Source: JANOSH01 sp031415695
Lineage (GTDB): Bacteria > Actinomycetota > Acidimicrobiia > Acidimicrobiales > Ilumatobacteraceae
Direction of reading: 5' to 3'
Length of the DNA stretch: 64,000 nt
NCBI GenBank assembly: GCA_031415695.1
Contig: JANOSH010000051.1
Span: forward strand, 62,001 to 126,000
The position numbers and the translations under genes are program-made. Below, one piece after another: positions 8,058 through 17,700 of this stretch; the stretch's first letter is position 1, and every line of letters begins with the position of its first letter. The notes under the pieces are model-generated. The model saw nothing but the letters and a program-made list of their open reading frames with translations, did not search any database and was not told the origin of the DNA.

Positions 8058-11000
8058 GTGGAGGAAGCGGGAGTCCGAGTCGGTCAGCTCTCGCTACCAA
8101 CCGGCGGCGGTTCACTACGCGCGATTGGGGAAACCTTTCGACCGAACCCCAATACGGGGGTTGCGGCGTTCACGATCCCGTTGCAAACGTCGGCGTGTCG
8201 TGGTGCCGAGCCGGATTTGCATCTCGGTTACAACTCGGGCGCCGGTAACGGAGTGTTCGGGCTCGGATTCAGCCTGACGATTCCGAACATTGCGCGCAAA
8301 ACCGAGAAGGGCTTCCCTCGGTACGACGATACTGACATTTTTGTGTTGTCGAACACCGACGATCTGGTTCCGGCACTCGTGGATCGTGATGGCGGATGGC
8401 AACCCGATGAGCAGATCGGCGAGGGCCTCATCTGTCGCCGGTTCCGACCGCGAACCGAAGGCCCGTTCGCGTTGATCGAACAACGCGTGCGTCAAGATGA
8501 TGGCGATACCCATTGGCTGGTTGTCACAGCCGACAACGTTACGAACACCTATGGCTGCAGCGAGAACGCGCGGGTCGTAGACCCCGATGACCCTCGTCGC
8601 GTCTATCAGTGGCTGCTCGAAGAAAGCTGTGACGCCAAGGGGAATCGGACGCGCTACGAATACCGCGCCTCGGTCAGCGTGGCGTTGGAACGGATCGTGT
8701 ACGGCAACCACGTCGGACCGGCCGGTGAGCCGCAATGGCACTTCGAGTTGACCTTCGATTACATCGAGCGACCCGACCCGTTCCGAACCTTTCGGGCCGG
8801 GTTTGAGATTCGAACCGAGGTGCTGTGTCGGGCGATCGAGATGTATCACCACCTCGACGGCCGCACGTTTCCTGTGCATAAAACCCACTTCGACTATGAC
8901 GGTTCACCTCATGTGGCCAAGCTGGTCAAAGTCACCGGAGTCGGCGTCCGCGATGACGGCGATGGCCCTCGGACCTTGGAGCTGCCGCCCCTGACCCTGC
9001 GTTATTCGACGTCGGTGCCGCTCGACAATGACATCGCCGCGGGGTTCGTCACCTTGACGACTAGCAGGGCCGGACACGACGAGACCCTGCGTGAACCAAT
9101 CGACGAACTAGTCGATGTGTACGGTGATGGCCTTCCCGGCATCGTGTACCGCGATGGCCAGAGCCTCACGTATCGGCGGGCGCTGGGCCAAGGCCGGTTC
9201 GGCCCCGCATCGCTTCCAGCGCGGGTACCGGTAGAAGCCCACACGACATCCGGCCGGCTGGCGTTGGTGGACCTTGATGGCGATGGACGACTCGATATCG
9301 TTACCCACCCGACCATCGGTGCAGGGTATTTCCGGGGCCACACCGATGGTACGTGGGAGGTGTTCGCACCGTTCGGCGCTCACGCGTTGGAGGCCGCTGG
9401 TCCCGACCACCAGTTCGTCGATCTGACCGGGGATGGCCTCGCCGACCTCGTCACGTTTCCGCCTGGACAACTGCGCCTGCACCCGTCGCTCGGGGTGGAG
9501 GGATTCGGTGCGCCGATCAGTCAGATGTGTCCGGCCGATCTTCCAGTTCCGGGCTCGGGCGCCGACGACGCCGTGATCCAGTTCGCCGATATGTTCGGCG
9601 ACGGCGGGCGTCATATCGTGCGAGTTCGCGACGGTTCGGTTGACTGCTGGCCCCACCTTGGGTACGGACGTTTTGGCGCAAAAATGACGCTTGGTAATGC
9701 ACCGCGATTTGGCGGTCAGTTCGCGGCGTCGCGGGCCTATCTCACCGATCTGGACGGCTCGGGTACCGCCGATCTTGTCTACGCTCACCATAATCGCCTC
9801 GAGATCTTCCGCAATTGCAGCGGCAACGCGTTCGGGGAACGCGAGATCCTTAGTTTGCCAACTGGTTGCAGGATTGACACCCTCAACCAAATCCGGTTTG
9901 CCGACATCCTCGGCACAGGTGCCGCGTGCCTGGTCATGACCTCACGGGACCCCGACCTTGGCTTGCGGCACCACTACTTTGACTTCAGCGGCGGCACCAA
10001 ACCCCATCTTCTTACCGAGATCGACAACCATATGGGCGAGGTGCGCCGGCTCACCTATGCATCATCTACTGTGTTCTCGTTGGCCGATGCCGCTAACGCC
10101 CGACCGTGGGCCACGCGTCTGGCCTTCCCGGTGCACGTACTCTCGTCGACCGACGTCCACGACGAGATCGCCGATACGCACGGGGTCACCCGGTACGCGT
10201 ACCATGACGGCTACTTCGATCCGACGGAACGAGAGTTCCGTGGTTTCGGCTTCGTAGAACAATGGGATGCCGAATCGTTCGCCGAGCCCACTGGCCCCGG
10301 GCTGGTTGCCCCGGTATGCACGAAAATGTGGTTCCACTCCGGTGGTCGCTTCGGCAACGAACGAGACGCCTACTACTGCGGTGACACCGCCGCGCACCAG
10401 CTAACGCCGAGTGGTCCCGAACCGTCTGGCGTTCTGGCCGTTGATGATCACGCAAGTGTTCAGTACGACTGCCTGCGGGCCTTGCGTGGTCATGAACTGC
10501 GCCGAGAAATCTATGGTGACGACGCCACCATCAACCCGACGCTCGCGCCTCACCCCTACCGCGTGACCGAATCCAACTTCAGTGTGCGGGTGGTTCAGCC
10601 CCGGGCGGGTCAATCCCACGCCGTGTGCTTCCCGTATCAGAGCGAAACAATCGCCTACCACTACGAGCGTGAACCGGGCGATCCGCGAGTGGAGCATGAC
10701 TTCATGCTGCAGGTCGACGACTTCGGACACGTGACCCGGTCGTGTCACCTGGTCTATCCCCGTCGAGTCCGAGACGCGGCGATGGAGCAACGCCAGCCTC
10801 GCGCCCTCGCCGCCGTGACCGTACTCGCCCATGCCGTTTCGTCCTCGGGCGAGGCCCGCCCATGGCGAACGCTCGGTGTCCCGGTCGAACACCAAACGTT
10901 TGAGCTCACCGGAATGGCCCGCTTGTTGACCGAAGCTTGGCCCCGTTTGTACCTGGCGATCGACGAGATGCAATCCCATTTGGCCACCACACTCGACCGC

Positions 11001-14000
11001 CAGCACACGAGGTCAGCCGACGCTCGGCTCCTCGGTTGGGAGCGGCATTTTTACTGGGACGCCGACCGCGGCGGCGCCTTGCCCCTTGGCCACGTCAGCC
11101 GCCACGAACTGCTGCATCACATCGAACGCCTGGTGTTCACTGACGATCAGCTTGCCGACGTCTTCGGAACAAAGGTGACGCCCGATCTTCTTGTCGCCGG
11201 AGGCTACGAACGCAACGCCGACGGCTGGTGGGCCTCCGGGCTCATCCATTTCTATTTGAACGAGGAACAGTTCTCCCAGCCCTCGGGTCATCTCGACCCG
11301 TTCGGTGCCCGCACGACCATCGGTTACGACGTCGACGCGCTCTGGCCCACTGAAGCCATCGACGGGTTGGGAACAACGATCACCGCGGAGATCGACCGGT
11401 ACACGCTGCAGCCCCGGCGTATCACCGACGCGAACGGTAACCACCACGAGGCGCATTTCGACGAGGTCGGTCGGGTGATTGCCCGGTCAACCTACGGCAC
11501 CGACCAAGGGCGTCCCGGGGGCGACCGCGCTCTGCCCACCACCCCCCAACGGCCCGTCGACACGGCGGCCGTCATGGAACAACCCGAGGTTCTTTTAGGT
11601 GATGCCACCGAGGCGTTCTGGTACAACCTCGATGGATGGCAGGCGCAGCCGCCGGTCCCGCCGCACTCGATTGAGGTGCGCCGGCTCACCCATGTGTGTG
11701 ACGTACCCGATGGCGAAGCCAGCCGCCTACAGGTAGCAGTGAACTATGTGGACGGTTCCGGACGTGCCCTCCAGCGTCAAGTATCTGCGGACTCGGGTGC
11801 GCAATGGCTCACGTCGGGTCGCGTGGTTTATGACAACAAGGGGAACACGGTTCAGCAATTCGAGCCATTCTACGCCGCTTCGTGCAGCTACGACCCTAGC
11901 GCGAACCTGACGAACGGTGGCGTGGGCCGAGTGCATCACTACGACCCGTTGTCCCGAGTGGTACGAGTCGACTCGCCTGACGGTTCATTTTCGTCGGGCC
12001 GTTTCAGTCCGTGGCATGAGGAGCACGCCGACGCCAACGACAACAGCGCCATCAGTGACTGGTCGTCAGTGGTCGAAGCGACCGACCACCAAGACGCGTT
12101 GGCCAAGGCGCGCCGACACCGCGACACTCCCGATGTGATGTTGCTCGACACACTTGGTCACGTGTTCTTGTCGGTTCGGCAACTAGCCACCGAGGACGGC
12201 GATCCGCCGGTGGTCGAGCGGCTCGAGACGTATCATGCCGTTGATATTCAAGGACATCACCGCTTCAGTGTCGATCCTCGCCTCTACGACAATTGCGGCA
12301 CCGATGTGCACAACGTCGATTACCGCTACGACATGCTCGGTCGCTGTCTGCGGACCGTCAGCGTCGATGCCGGATCGATGTGGATGCTTCCGAATGCGCT
12401 CGGGCAACCCGCACACATCTGGAACAGCCGCGGCTTCCACATCGCGACTCGATTTGATTTGGGTCAGCGACCGGTCGAGCAAATCGTTGATGGCGGCGAC
12501 CACGGGGCCACGGTGCCACATGTCACCGAACGCATTGTGTATGGAGACTCCGTAGCCGAGGCCGTGTCGCGCAACTTGGTCGGCCGGGTGATGCAGCACT
12601 TCGACCAGTCGGGCGTCACAGTTATCGATAGCTACTCCCTCGACGGGCAACGCCAGGACGAGACCCGCCAACTGCTGAGCAGCGTTGCTGAGCTGACCGA
12701 CTGGAGCCGCGACTTCGTGGCATTAGACGATCAACGGTTCACGCGAGCCTCCTCGTACGATGCGTTCGGCCGACTTGTCACCGTGCGGGAACCTGATGGA
12801 ACCGAGTTGCGCTACGACCATCATGACGAGGGGTGGTTGCGGTCCATCAGCGTTCGCGCTTCCGCAGACCAGGTGGCTTCGGTAGTGGCAACATTTGCGT
12901 ATAACGCCCGGGGCCAACGAACCAGCACCCGCCTGAGCAACGGTGTCACCCGTCAGTTCACTCACGACCCCAACAGCTTCCGGCTCACGGGCGTGCGTTC
13001 GACGCGTGACCGTGATGATGTGGTGCTGCAAGATATGACCTTCGTATCGGACCCTGTCGGCAACATCACCCGCATCCGGGATTCGACCCATGGCGGTACG
13101 GTACGCGACTTCACCTATGACTCGGTGTACCGGCTCTGTGCGGCAACCGGGCGCGAACGCGTCGCCGTCGGTGGGCCGACCTCGCCGTTCTCCGAGGCGT
13201 ATACCTACGACCGTGCCACTAACCGGCTGAGCATCGAACACACCGGCCGCTCATCGTGGGATCACCAGGTGCGGGTGGCCCCGGCGTGTAACCGCGAGAT
13301 GGTCGGCGTGGACGACGGTACCAATATCGACCGTCGATATGACCCGCACGGCAATCTGCTCGAATTGTGCACGTCTCGCCACCTCACATGGGACTATCTC
13401 GATCGCCTTGCGACCGTGGTTCATAGTGGCCAGCCCGATGATGGGCAGGATGTCGAGTCCTATGGCACCGACGGTTCGGGCCACCGGGTACGCAAACGAC
13501 GTGAGCGTTTTGATGCCGCAGGGTTTCTCGTCGTGGCGCACGACACGGTGTCGCTCGGCTCCTACGAACGGACGGTAGAAGGCACGACGGTGTCGATTCG
13601 AGATGGCGCTCACCATATCGCCGTGGTCGAGAATGTTGGTGAGTCCAGCGAGGTCCGCTACTACTTGGATGACCAGTTGGGCTCGGTCACGGCCGAACTT
13701 GATGCCGATGGACAAGCGGTTGGCTTCGAGGAGTTCTACCCATACGGCGCCAGTGCCGTGGCCGACGAACGCGATGATGTCGTCGCTAAGCCGAAACGTT
13801 ATCGGTACTCGGGCAAGGAACTCGGCGACGTCTCAGGTCTCTACTTTTACGGAGCGCGTTATTACGCACCGTGGATGGGTCGCTGGATCAGTCCTGATCC
13901 GGCTGGCACCATCGACGGCACCAACCTGTACTGCTTTGTTGGGGCCAACCCTGTCAGTTTCAACGACCCCAACGGCATGGCCGGCGAAGGCGTGTTGTCC

Positions 14001-14669
14001 CAAATGACCGGCGTTGCGACCTCGCTTGGCGCGTATCTGTTACCCGCGCAGGAGAGTCATGCGGCGGGTGGCGGCGGTCGCGTGGCGAAATTTGTGAACG
14101 AAGCAAACCTCGTTCACCAAGCCCGCGTCGACATTGCCACCACCCACGCCACCGACGCGTCCACCGGAGTACGGGCCGTGGCCGCGCTTGCCGGGTACAT
14201 CCCGGTTGTCGGTAAACCGGTCGCCGCTTTCGCCAGTATGGACGCGGCCGGCCAGGTGTTCGACCAGATTCGGGCCTTCGACCACAAGCAACTGCGACGC
14301 ACACGCCCCGAAGTTGCCAACGGTGTGCCGGGCCCCATCTTGCTCAGCGATCGCCGTAACGCTCTCACGTCGACCAACATCCGCGACCACGCCATTCTGG
14401 GCATTTTGCACACGAATCACGAGAACCATGCCAACACTGCTTCGGCGGCCATCGTTCCTCATGGTGGCCTCATCCGACGAGGATGGAACATGGCGGCCGG
14501 GATATTTCGGGCCGTAACCGGGCGACATTCCGACGAGCAGATCCGTGAACGGCTACTCGTCGCCCACGGCCGCAACATGCAGACGGCAACCAACCGAACC
14601 GCACCCACATCGGCGTTTAGGAATATCTTGCGGCGCACCAACCGTGTGTCACCCGGCCCAGGTCACTAA
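8058..14669 (+). CDS. TcB-TcC-type toxin component (SpvB/RHS protein)
   Basis: 2203 residues from GTG 8058, chosen for the G-rich ribosome site just upstream. The order matches fused TcB-TcC subunits of Tc toxins. It has an SpvB domain ('LSLPTGGGSLRAIGETF', 'LGYNSGAGNGVFGLGFSL'), FG-GAP-like beta-propeller repeats with DxDGxG motifs ('DLDGDGRLDIV', 'DLDGSGTADLVY'), a TcdB middle region, then many RHS/YD repeats. The RHS core ends in 'GLYFYGARYYAPWMGRW', 'DPAGTIDGTNLYCFV' and 'NDPNG', the conserved self-cleavage region. In known systems the shell encloses the cleaved C-terminal toxin. The 230 residues after this (from about 1974) are variable and unlike the shell. No signal peptide; Tc proteins typically lack one. 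Confidence 0.92.
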   Translation: MEEAGVRVGQLSLPTGGGSLRAIGETFRPNPNTGVAAFTIPLQTSACRGAEPDLHLGYNSGAGNGVFGLGFSLTIPNIARKTEKGFPRYDDTDIFVLSNTDDLVPALVDRDGGWQPDEQIGEGLICRRFRPRTEGPFALIEQRVRQDDGDTHWLVVTADNVTNTYGCSENARVVDPDDPRRVYQWLLEESCDAKGNRTRYEYRASVSVALERIVYGNHVGPAGEPQWHFELTFDYIERPDPFRTFRAGFEIRTEVLCRAIEMYHHLDGRTFPVHKTHFDYDGSPHVAKLVKVTGVGVRDDGDGPRTLELPPLTLRYSTSVPLDNDIAAGFVTLTTSRAGHDETLREPIDELVDVYGDGLPGIVYRDGQSLTYRRALGQGRFGPASLPARVPVEAHTTSGRLALVDLDGDGRLDIVTHPTIGAGYFRGHTDGTWEVFAPFGAHALEAAGPDHQFVDLTGDGLADLVTFPPGQLRLHPSLGVEGFGAPISQMCPADLPVPGSGADDAVIQFADMFGDGGRHIVRVRDGSVDCWPHLGYGRFGAKMTLGNAPRFGGQFAASRAYLTDLDGSGTADLVYAHHNRLEIFRNCSGNAFGEREILSLPTGCRIDTLNQIRFADILGTGAACLVMTSRDPDLGLRHHYFDFSGGTKPHLLTEIDNHMGEVRRLTYASSTVFSLADAANARPWATRLAFPVHVLSSTDVHDEIADTHGVTRYAYHDGYFDPTEREFRGFGFVEQWDAESFAEPTGPGLVAPVCTKMWFHSGGRFGNERDAYYCGDTAAHQLTPSGPEPSGVLAVDDHASVQYDCLRALRGHELRREIYGDDATINPTLAPHPYRVTESNFSVRVVQPRAGQSHAVCFPYQSETIAYHYEREPGDPRVEHDFMLQVDDFGHVTRSCHLVYPRRVRDAAMEQRQPRALAAVTVLAHAVSSSGEARPWRTLGVPVEHQTFELTGMARLLTEAWPRLYLAIDEMQSHLATTLDRQHTRSADARLLGWERHFYWDADRGGALPLGHVSRHELLHHIERLVFTDDQLADVFGTKVTPDLLVAGGYERNADGWWASGLIHFYLNEEQFSQPSGHLDPFGARTTIGYDVDALWPTEAIDGLGTTITAEIDRYTLQPRRITDANGNHHEAHFDEVGRVIARSTYGTDQGRPGGDRALPTTPQRPVDTAAVMEQPEVLLGDATEAFWYNLDGWQAQPPVPPHSIEVRRLTHVCDVPDGEASRLQVAVNYVDGSGRALQRQVSADSGAQWLTSGRVVYDNKGNTVQQFEPFYAASCSYDPSANLTNGGVGRVHHYDPLSRVVRVDSPDGSFSSGRFSPWHEEHADANDNSAISDWSSVVEATDHQDALAKARRHRDTPDVMLLDTLGHVFLSVRQLATEDGDPPVVERLETYHAVDIQGHHRFSVDPRLYDNCGTDVHNVDYRYDMLGRCLRTVSVDAGSMWMLPNALGQPAHIWNSRGFHIATRFDLGQRPVEQIVDGGDHGATVPHVTERIVYGDSVAEAVSRNLVGRVMQHFDQSGVTVIDSYSLDGQRQDETRQLLSSVAELTDWSRDFVALDDQRFTRASSYDAFGRLVTVREPDGTELRYDHHDEGWLRSISVRASADQVASVVATFAYNARGQRTSTRLSNGVTRQFTHDPNSFRLTGVRSTRDRDDVVLQDMTFVSDPVGNITRIRDSTHGGTVRDFTYDSVYRLCAATGRERVAVGGPTSPFSEAYTYDRATNRLSIEHTGRSSWDHQVRVAPACNREMVGVDDGTNIDRRYDPHGNLLELCTSRHLTWDYLDRLATVVHSGQPDDGQDVESYGTDGSGHRVRKRRERFDAAGFLVVAHDTVSLGSYERTVEGTTVSIRDGAHHIAVVENVGESSEVRYYLDDQLGSVTAELDADGQAVGFEEFYPYGASAVADERDDVVAKPKRYRYSGKELGDVSGLYFYGARYYAPWMGRWISPDPAGTIDGTNLYCFVGANPVSFNDPNGMAGEGVLSQMTGVATSLGAYLLPAQESHAAGGGGRVAKFVNEANLVHQARVDIATTHATDASTGVRAVAALAGYIPVVGKPVAAFASMDAAGQVFDQIRAFDHKQLRRTRPEVANGVPGPILLSDRRNALTSTNIRDHAILGILHTNHENHANTASAAIVPHGGLIRRGWNMAAGIFRAVTGRHSDEQIRERLLVAHGRNMQTATNRTAPTSAFRNILRRTNRVSPGPGH

Positions 14670-14715
14670 TGAAGCCCAGGCGTGGAGACTCCCGTCCGTC
14701 GACATGCGCAGCGTA

Positions 14716-14731
14716 GCGGTCAGTGGACCGC
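14716..14731. repeat. Perfect inverted repeat between the two Tc genes
   Basis: GCGGTC-AGTG-GACCGC forms a 6-bp hairpin with a 4-base loop in the 85-bp gap between the TcB-TcC gene and the TcA gene. It has no U-tract, so it is unlikely to be a simple intrinsic terminator. It could be an operator or an RNA processing site. Confidence 0.4.
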
Positions 14732-14742
14732 ACGCACGGGTG

Positions 14743-14748
14743 TAGCGT
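14743..14748 (+). promoter_or_regulatory. Possible -10 box for a leaderless TcA transcript
   Basis: TAGCGT fits the actinobacterial TANNNT -10 pattern and ends 6 bases before ATG 14755, the spacing expected if transcription begins at the start codon. There is no Shine-Dalgarno before this ATG, which supports leaderless initiation. No clear -35 box is seen. Confidence 0.35.
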
Positions 14749-14754
14749 TCGCCA

Positions 14755-17700
14755 ATGAAGGCACACGCGGGGCTGCGGTCCGACGAGTTTCATCTGGTCC
14801 TGAATGTGCTTGACGACCTTCGCGGTCATCATCACTCCACGACATTCCACAATCTCGACGAGACCGTGGCCTCGTTCCGACGCGACATACCGTCATTCGA
14901 CGAGACGTTCGGGCACCTCGGTGTGGGTGCGGTTGGCCCGAATGATTCGATCTTCAGCCCGGCGGCCTACTTCGTGGATCTCATGCGGTTGGTTTCGACC
15001 CACCTGAGCCACCCCCAGCCGTCCCTATCATTTCAACGGCGACGCCCCGATCTGTCTGCGTTGCTGCTCGGAGCCGAGTCCACGGTTACTGAGGTGCCGT
15101 ACCTGCAGATCGTCAACGACGTCTTGTGCACCCGGCTGGGTGGCCCGCTCTATCACCCTGATGACGTGGATGACCGCGAGGTTGCTCTTCGCCATATCGC
15201 TCGGCACCCCGAACTGAGTTCGCATCTTGGGGCGCTTCCGTACAACACGCCCTTGGCCGAGGTGCGCAGCTATCTCGTCGCGTTAGGTATCGATCTGGCG
15301 TCGGTCTACCAGGGCTTGGCCGTCGGGGAGGGCCCCGTCGCCCGCGAGCGAATGGAACTGTCGATCGAGGAACTCGACCTTATTACCCATCCACGGCTAG
15401 CGCCCGATGGGAAACCGGTGTTGACCGGTGAGCAGACATTTCTTGGCCTCGCGGCGAAGCTTGGGTGGAATACCGCCGATCTCACCGTAGCGATGTCGGC
15501 TTTCGGGGGCGGGTTCAATTCCGTGACCGTTCGCCAACTTGAAAGCGTCCAATGGTTGATGCACCGCTTCGACCTACCGGTCGATGTTGTGTGCAGCTTT
15601 CATGCCGACATGATGCAGATGAGCTGGGGGATACCGACGTCGGATCTGTTCGTGCGCACGTTTGGACGTGACTGCGACGGTCTCACGGGACTCCTGCCGC
15701 CCGCTGGCTCCGAAGGCCGCAATTGGTTGTGCACCTCGTTGCAGGTGACCGACGCCGAGTTATCGGCGCTCATAGCTGCGCTCGCGACTCGGTCGTCGCC
15801 GGGCCTGGCCGAACTGTCGATGACGTTACGCAACCTGACGCGGCTCTACCGGCTTCGAACGCTTTCGACCATTCTGCGCTTGAGCGTCGCTGACACACTG
15901 TTGCTGCTTACGATGCTTGGTTGGTTCGATCGGGTAGCCGGAACGCAACGAGATGCGCACGGCAGTCTCGAGCAGGTTGTCGCGTTAGTCGAGTACGTCG
16001 ATTGGCTCGGCCAAGCCCGAATCTCGGTACCCCAGTTGTGCTATCTCGTTACCGGGGAAATCGTTGTCGGGGTGGACATCCGGGGCCTTGACACCGACGC
16101 CGTGGCGGTGATGTTGGGTGCGTTGTCAGTGACCATCGCTCACGTCGAGCCATCCGAGCGTCGGGCCCAGGTGCTCGCCACTTGGGCGAGCTTTTTGCGG
16201 ACCGATGTCGGGTTGCTCGGCGGCGTGTACGCACTGGCCTACGACGCGAACGAACAAGCCGAACATCTCGCCGCTATCGATCGCGGCGCCGCATTCGATC
16301 TCGACGCGATGGTAGCGGTGGTGGCGGTGCTGGCGAGATTGCTAGCCACGGTGCGGGCCTTGTCGTTAACGACGGCCGATGTCGACAACATGCTGGCGCA
16401 CGAAGGACGGTATGGGTTAAGCCTTCCTTCGACGAACTGGCCGACGGCCAATTCGTTGCAACTCGTGCATCAGGTCAAAACCGGCGGCTTGCCCTTCGGC
16501 GGTAACGACCATGCGCTGGGCCTGCTGCACGCGATCGTGTTGGATAACGCGGTTCAGGTGGCGGGGAGGGCGCTGGCTAGAGCCGAGTTCCGTTACCAGG
16601 ATGCCCTGTCGTCAGGCCGTGACGCCGACGTCGTCGTCATTAATGAACCGGCCGCCGACGTCGAGGCCCGACAGACCGCGTTTCGACACACGCTGGCCAC
16701 CCGTGATGCTGCCGTCCAGGCCCTCGACGCTGCGCTCAAACCGCATGTCGATTCCATCGAACAAGCCACCAGCGCGCCGCAAGCCGAGGTGGTCCGGCTG
16801 CACGTGGTGAACTGGTTCCGACGAACGGACTACTGGCCATGGCAGACCGGACGATGGGCGCAAGTACTCGTTGCGATACAAAGAACGTTCGGCCTGTGCA
16901 CCGTGGCTGGGGTCGAGCTCGATGTGTTGCTGTCGCTTGGCGACTTGGCCACTTTGCCCTCCGTCGCGGTAGGTGACATCAACCATCGTTGGCAACCGGC
17001 TCAAGATGAAGCGTGGAAGGTCTATTACCGATGCTCCGCCGATCTGGCCGCCATCGTGACGGCCCGATTCTCGGGCGAGTTGGCCACTCGGGTCATCGCT
17101 CCGATGCAAGACCGACGGCGCGAGCAGCAGCGCTCGGCGCTGGCCGTCAGCTTGATGAATCGACTCAATACCGATGCCACCGTAACGGCCGAGTTCGCAA
17201 CGTTTTCGACCTTGGACCAACTGTCCAAGTATCTGCTCGTCGACGTCGAGATGGGTTCGTGCACCACCATCTCGCCGGTCCGCGAAGGTCTCAACGCTCT
17301 TCAGATGTACGTCCACCGGTGTCGCAGCGGTCTCGAGACCAACGTGCACGGCGAGATCCCTGACGCCCATTGGGCCTGGATGTCGCACTATCGGGTGTGG
17401 GAGGCCAACCGGCGAGTGTTCCTGTATCCCGAGAACTTTCTCGACCCCACCCTCCGAGCGCGTCGTACCCCGTTGTTTCAAGCTCTTCAGGGTGAATTGC
17501 TGCAAGGCGATCTCAGCGGTGGCTCGATTCGTACGGCGTACACAAGTTATGTCGAGTCGTTGGAGCAGCTGTCGCGCCTCGACATTGTCGGCAGCTATTT
17601 CTGTCCGGTCGAACGGGCCGCCCATCCCGAATTCAGGTATCTGTTCTCCATGGGAGGCGCGGCCGCGCCGGATCTCAATCTCGGTCGGATTCCGGCGATG

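Noticed and set aside
7996..14750. Shared GGTGTAGCGTT string before both Tc genes
   Set aside because: At 7996 it includes the SCO stop codon and is not placed well for the TcB-TcC start, so only the copy before TcA is kept as a possible -10.
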